Source: Mycolicibacterium sp. lyk4-40-TYG-92
Lineage (GTDB): Bacteria > Actinomycetota > Actinomycetes > Mycobacteriales > Mycobacteriaceae
Direction of reading: 5' to 3'
Assembly: GCF_030209435.1 (NCBI RefSeq)
Contig: NZ_JARVRX010000009.1
Location: 1-54,473 of the forward strand
Length of the DNA stretch: 54,473 nucleotides
The position numbers and the translations under genes were made by a program. Below the pieces are notes generated by a model. It saw only the letters and a list, made by a program, of their open reading frames with translations, had not been told where the DNA came from and did not search any database. Every line of letters starts with the position of its first letter. Position 1 is the first letter of the stretch. Shown here piece after piece: positions 51,575 through 54,473 of this stretch.

Positions 51575-53215
51575 ATGCGTCGCGTGACGTGGCCGTCGGT
51601 CGCCGCCGTTTCCGCAGCTGCCAGTGTGGCGCTGCTCGGAGGGACAGAATTACTAACCCCAGGCATGGCGCTGGCAGCGCCGACCGCCCTCGTCGTGGGC
51701 GGTACCGGGATGCCCGATCCAACTCAGGTCCCGGGCTACATCCCCAATCTCGAGCGTCTCTATTTTCCGTTCACTGTCTGCCAGACTGCTGCGTGCGACG
51801 TTGTCCCGGTGCTCTACCCAGCGCAGCTGTTCCCGCTCGCGGGGAAGATGACCCTCGACGATTCGGTTGCCCAAGGCTCGGCTTCGCTGACCACAGCGTT
51901 TCAGCACGCACTACAAGCCGATCCCACCGGCAAGATCGTGATCACGGGTAGCTCTCAAGGGGCCATGGTCGCCGCGCTGTTGAAGGCAAAGCTGGCCGCG
52001 GACCCGTCCGCCCCGGCAGCGGGCCAGATCCAGTTCGTGCTCTCGGATAACGAGTATCGGCCGAACGGCGGCTTGCTGTCGCGATTCCCCGGCTTGCAGA
52101 TTCCCGGACTTGGCATCACCTTCGCCGACCCCACCCGCAGCGACACCGGATACTCAACCCTTGATGTCGCCATGCAGTACGACGGTTTCGCTGACTTCCC
52201 CGCGTATCCGATCAACCTGCTGGCCACGGCGAACGCCCTCATGGGCATCATCTACATCCACGGCACTGATCTGACGGGTATTCCCATGGCACAGCGCCTC
52301 GGCATACCGACAACGCGAACGGGGCCCGACGGGTACACCGAGGACGAGTTCCAGGCGATGCTCAACGACCCGGCGAACCGGCAAACCTACGGTGACACGA
52401 CATACATCACGATTCCCACCAACGCGTTGCCGCTTCTGCAACCGCTGCGGGATCTGGGCACACTCACCCGCACCTCGTTCGTCGTCACTCCATTGGTGGA
52501 CTTGATCGAACCGGTGCTGCGGGTGCTGATTGAGACCGGCTACAACCGCGCGGCACCCTACGGTCAGCCGACGCCGGCCGGGCTGTTCCCGCCGATCGAC
52601 CCGTTTAAGTTGGCACGTGATCTCGTCTCTGCTACCGGTCAAGGAATCTCTCAGGCGCTCAATGATGTGATTCACGGCGGTCCGCGATCATCGACGGGCA
52701 CCGCGAAGACGCCGGCAGTCGCCGCTGCGTCGGTCCCAACTGTGAAGACCACCGGTGCGCTGGCCCCACATACCGATGCTGCCTCGAGCCGCGAAATCCG
52801 TACCGCGATGCCGGCCTCGACGCCGACGGTGGCAACCGGTCAATCGGCAGTCGGCGATACTCACGTAGCCAACACCCTCGCCCAACATGACAACAGTGCA
52901 CAGGTAGACGTACCCACAGCCAAAACGCCACCGGCGGCCGACGCGGCAGTCGATCGGCCTAAGAAGACGACACAGCCACGGCGAACGACAGCGCGCGTTG
53001 AAGAATCCCTGCGATCGAAGCCCGGTGCTGAACCGCACACGGAACGCCATCCTTTCCCACTCGCGCGTCCAGGTGGTCCTGCAAGTCCGGCAAGTCGCCT
53101 GCCGCGTTCCGCCCGTAGCGACAACGACAGCGCTACCGGTGCTTCGTCCCGTGCTGCGGCCACGGAGCGGGGCCACGAAAAGTCGTCTACACCTCGATCG
53201 GTCTCGGGTGGGTAA
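51575..53215 (+). CDS. Secreted PE-PPE-domain alpha/beta hydrolase with low-complexity tail
   Basis: The 546-residue protein has a signal peptide (about residues 1-35, ending MALAAP). A PE-PPE domain (about 38-280) follows, with TALVVGGTGMPDP and the nucleophile Ser127 in the G-S-S-Q-G elbow of ITGSSQGAMVAALL. A long Ser/Thr/Pro/Ala-rich basic tail covers about 370-546. PE-PPE domains are serine-hydrolase folds with esterase or lipase activity on mycobacterial lipids. There is no PE or PPE N-terminal domain here; the signal peptide replaces it. AAAGGG lies upstream of the ATG. The tail may anchor the protein in the cell wall, which is speculation. Confidence 0.92.
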   Translation: MRRVTWPSVAAVSAAASVALLGGTELLTPGMALAAPTALVVGGTGMPDPTQVPGYIPNLERLYFPFTVCQTAACDVVPVLYPAQLFPLAGKMTLDDSVAQGSASLTTAFQHALQADPTGKIVITGSSQGAMVAALLKAKLAADPSAPAAGQIQFVLSDNEYRPNGGLLSRFPGLQIPGLGITFADPTRSDTGYSTLDVAMQYDGFADFPAYPINLLATANALMGIIYIHGTDLTGIPMAQRLGIPTTRTGPDGYTEDEFQAMLNDPANRQTYGDTTYITIPTNALPLLQPLRDLGTLTRTSFVVTPLVDLIEPVLRVLIETGYNRAAPYGQPTPAGLFPPIDPFKLARDLVSATGQGISQALNDVIHGGPRSSTGTAKTPAVAAASVPTVKTTGALAPHTDAASSREIRTAMPASTPTVATGQSAVGDTHVANTLAQHDNSAQVDVPTAKTPPAADAAVDRPKKTTQPRRTTARVEESLRSKPGAEPHTERHPFPLARPGGPASPASRLPRSARSDNDSATGASSRAAATERGHEKSSTPRSVSGG

Positions 53216-53286
53216 GAGCTCCTGCAAGACATCACCCACGACGGTCGTATTGACGTAATGGCGGCCCTGCTTCCACCATTTGGCGT

Positions 53287-54339
53287 GTGACGGTGATTCG
53301 TTCGGCGGTGTTACGCGGGTTTCGCGGTTTGGTCGCCGAACTCGGTGGGGACGCCGAACAGCTTGTGGAACGCGTCGGCCTTCCGCGGGAGGCGCTTGAT
53401 GTCGACGAAATGATGACGCCGTTGGCGTCCCAGGTGGCTCTGCTGCGCCTCGCCGTGGCGGAACTGAATTGTCCAGATTTCGCGCTACGGCTGGCCGGGC
53501 GAAAGAACATCGCGATGCTCGGAACCATGGCGCTGGCCCTAAAGGCCTGCAGCACCTTGAGTGAGGCCCTCGAATGCGCGCAACGGTATCTCTTCATGCA
53601 CTCGCCGGGGATTCGGCTCAGTCTCGAAACCGACCCGTACGGCACACCGGGTGTTGTGGCGCTTCGCAACCATGTCCCACCCGACGACTCAAGGGTTCAT
53701 CGCTCAATCGAGCACGGCATGGGATTCCTTCATCGGTCCATCACCGATTTGGCAGGCGAACACTACGGTCTGGTTTCCGTTGAGCTGCCCTTTCAGCCGC
53801 TGGCGCCGGTCGCGGTGTTCGAAGAGTTCTTCGGGGCGCCGGTCCGCGTTGAACGGCCGTCGGCCATCTTGCGCCTATCCAGTCGGGTTCTCGAACTACC
53901 CCTTCGAGTTCAGTCTGACGTGCACACGCGACACCTCGTGGAGGCGCTGCTCGCTCAGCGGTTACCTCCTGGAGAAACTGATCTCCTTGCCCCGCGAGTG
54001 CGCGCGGTGATCCAACAGTTACTGGGCACCGCGCCCACGGACGTCACCGCGGTAGCTCGCATGTTGACAATCTCGCCACGCACGCTGCAACGTCGTTTGA
54101 GCAATGAGAAGACCTCGGTCACGATCTTGCTCGATGAAGTGCGACAGACGGCGGCGCGCACATACTTGACGGGCAGCGATATGCCGTTGACTCAGGTTGC
54201 CAATCTCCTTGGGCTATCCGAACAATCGGCCCTCACTCGGTGCTGCAAACGGTGGTGGGGCTACACGCCTTCCGACATGCGCACCGGTGCGCTGCGCAAT
54301 GTGGTGGCTCCCACTGCGCAACAGTCGGGAAGTCAGTGA
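53287..54339 (+). CDS. AraC-family regulator with AraC_binding_2-type N-terminus
   Basis: The 350-residue regulator has an N-terminal arabinose-binding-like domain of the OruR/ArgR2 kind (GFRGLVAELGGDAEQLVERV, then MTPLASQVALLRLAVAEL). A C-terminal AraC HTH (about residues 235-335) follows, with VTAVARMLTISPRTLQRRLS and LTQVANLLGLSEQSALTRCC, ending in the GYTPSDMR signature. Related mycobacterial proteins activate lipid or amino acid catabolism genes. The GTG at 53287 starts the domain directly. The target is unknown; the PE-PPE hydrolase gene lies just upstream in the same direction. Confidence 0.9.
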   Translation: MTVIRSAVLRGFRGLVAELGGDAEQLVERVGLPREALDVDEMMTPLASQVALLRLAVAELNCPDFALRLAGRKNIAMLGTMALALKACSTLSEALECAQRYLFMHSPGIRLSLETDPYGTPGVVALRNHVPPDDSRVHRSIEHGMGFLHRSITDLAGEHYGLVSVELPFQPLAPVAVFEEFFGAPVRVERPSAILRLSSRVLELPLRVQSDVHTRHLVEALLAQRLPPGETDLLAPRVRAVIQQLLGTAPTDVTAVARMLTISPRTLQRRLSNEKTSVTILLDEVRQTAARTYLTGSDMPLTQVANLLGLSEQSALTRCCKRWWGYTPSDMRTGALRNVVAPTAQQSGSQ

Positions 54340-54473
54340 GCGCGCAGTGCCCCGCTGTCACGCGCCCGGCCCGCGACGTCATGCCAGAGCGAGCACGCAC
54401 GTCATACGAAACACCAGAGTGCCCCTGTCGGACTTCGGTTGATGGGTGACGGATCTGTTTCGGTTGATCCTTG

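Overview
The window comes from a high-GC actinobacterium and almost certainly a mycobacterium, most likely a rapid grower of the Mycolicibacterium type. The main evidence is the gene order. A citrate synthase C-terminus, arfA, prrB-prrA, accD3, echA6, a metallo-hydrolase, ctpE, a small antitoxin-like protein, an SRPBCC protein and a glyoxalase follow the order I recall for Rv0896 to Rv0911 of M. tuberculosis. Many genes also have a TANNNT -10 box 6-7 bases before the start codon, the mycobacterial leaderless layout.

Layout. 1-3755: gltA tail, a 26-bp tandem repeat, an MFS exporter with its MarR regulator, an FKBP prolyl isomerase and arfA (no arfB/arfC follow). 3767-7059: a carotenoid oxygenase and an MpaB-type oxygenase divergent from a TetR regulator. 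7073-9143: prrB/prrA. 9144-32874: a block of about 24 kb that separates prrA from accD3, which are adjacent in M. tuberculosis. It carries a phospholipase D protein with a split chromate-type transporter, a heterodimeric ABC exporter, a GAF-LuxR regulator divergent from two acyl-CoA ligases, a Mg2+-riboswitch locus, an IclR-linked amine oxidation cluster and a flavin monooxygenase/TetR pair. 32875-41565: the conserved accD3-echA6-ctpE core. 41574-54473: an RCK potassium channel, cupin, GNAT, CHAP protein, methyltransferase, fatty-acyl-AMP ligase, SLC13 permease, PE-PPE-domain hydrolase and an AraC regulator.

How the genes work together. At 19823-22316 a TTGACG-N18-TATCTT promoter drives an M-box riboswitch, then a 50-residue protein, then an NRAMP-family transporter whose metal-site residues are changed in the way described for the Mg2+-selective branch. 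A 70%-identical copy of the 50-residue protein lies just upstream of the promoter. At 23569-31026 a copper amine oxidase, an aldehyde dehydrogenase and two amino-acid/amine permeases form a pathway from amine uptake to acid. They share a TTCAAATGAGAAT motif that is a candidate operator for the linked IclR protein.

The other outstanding feature is a palindromic repeat of about 50 bp. One copy lies at the end of the metallo-hydrolase gene. A second copy with identical first arms has inserted in frame into accD3, where it is translated as part of the linker between the two carboxyltransferase halves. A related element follows the glyoxalase gene.

No tRNA, rRNA, CRISPR array, insertion sequence or prophage was seen.
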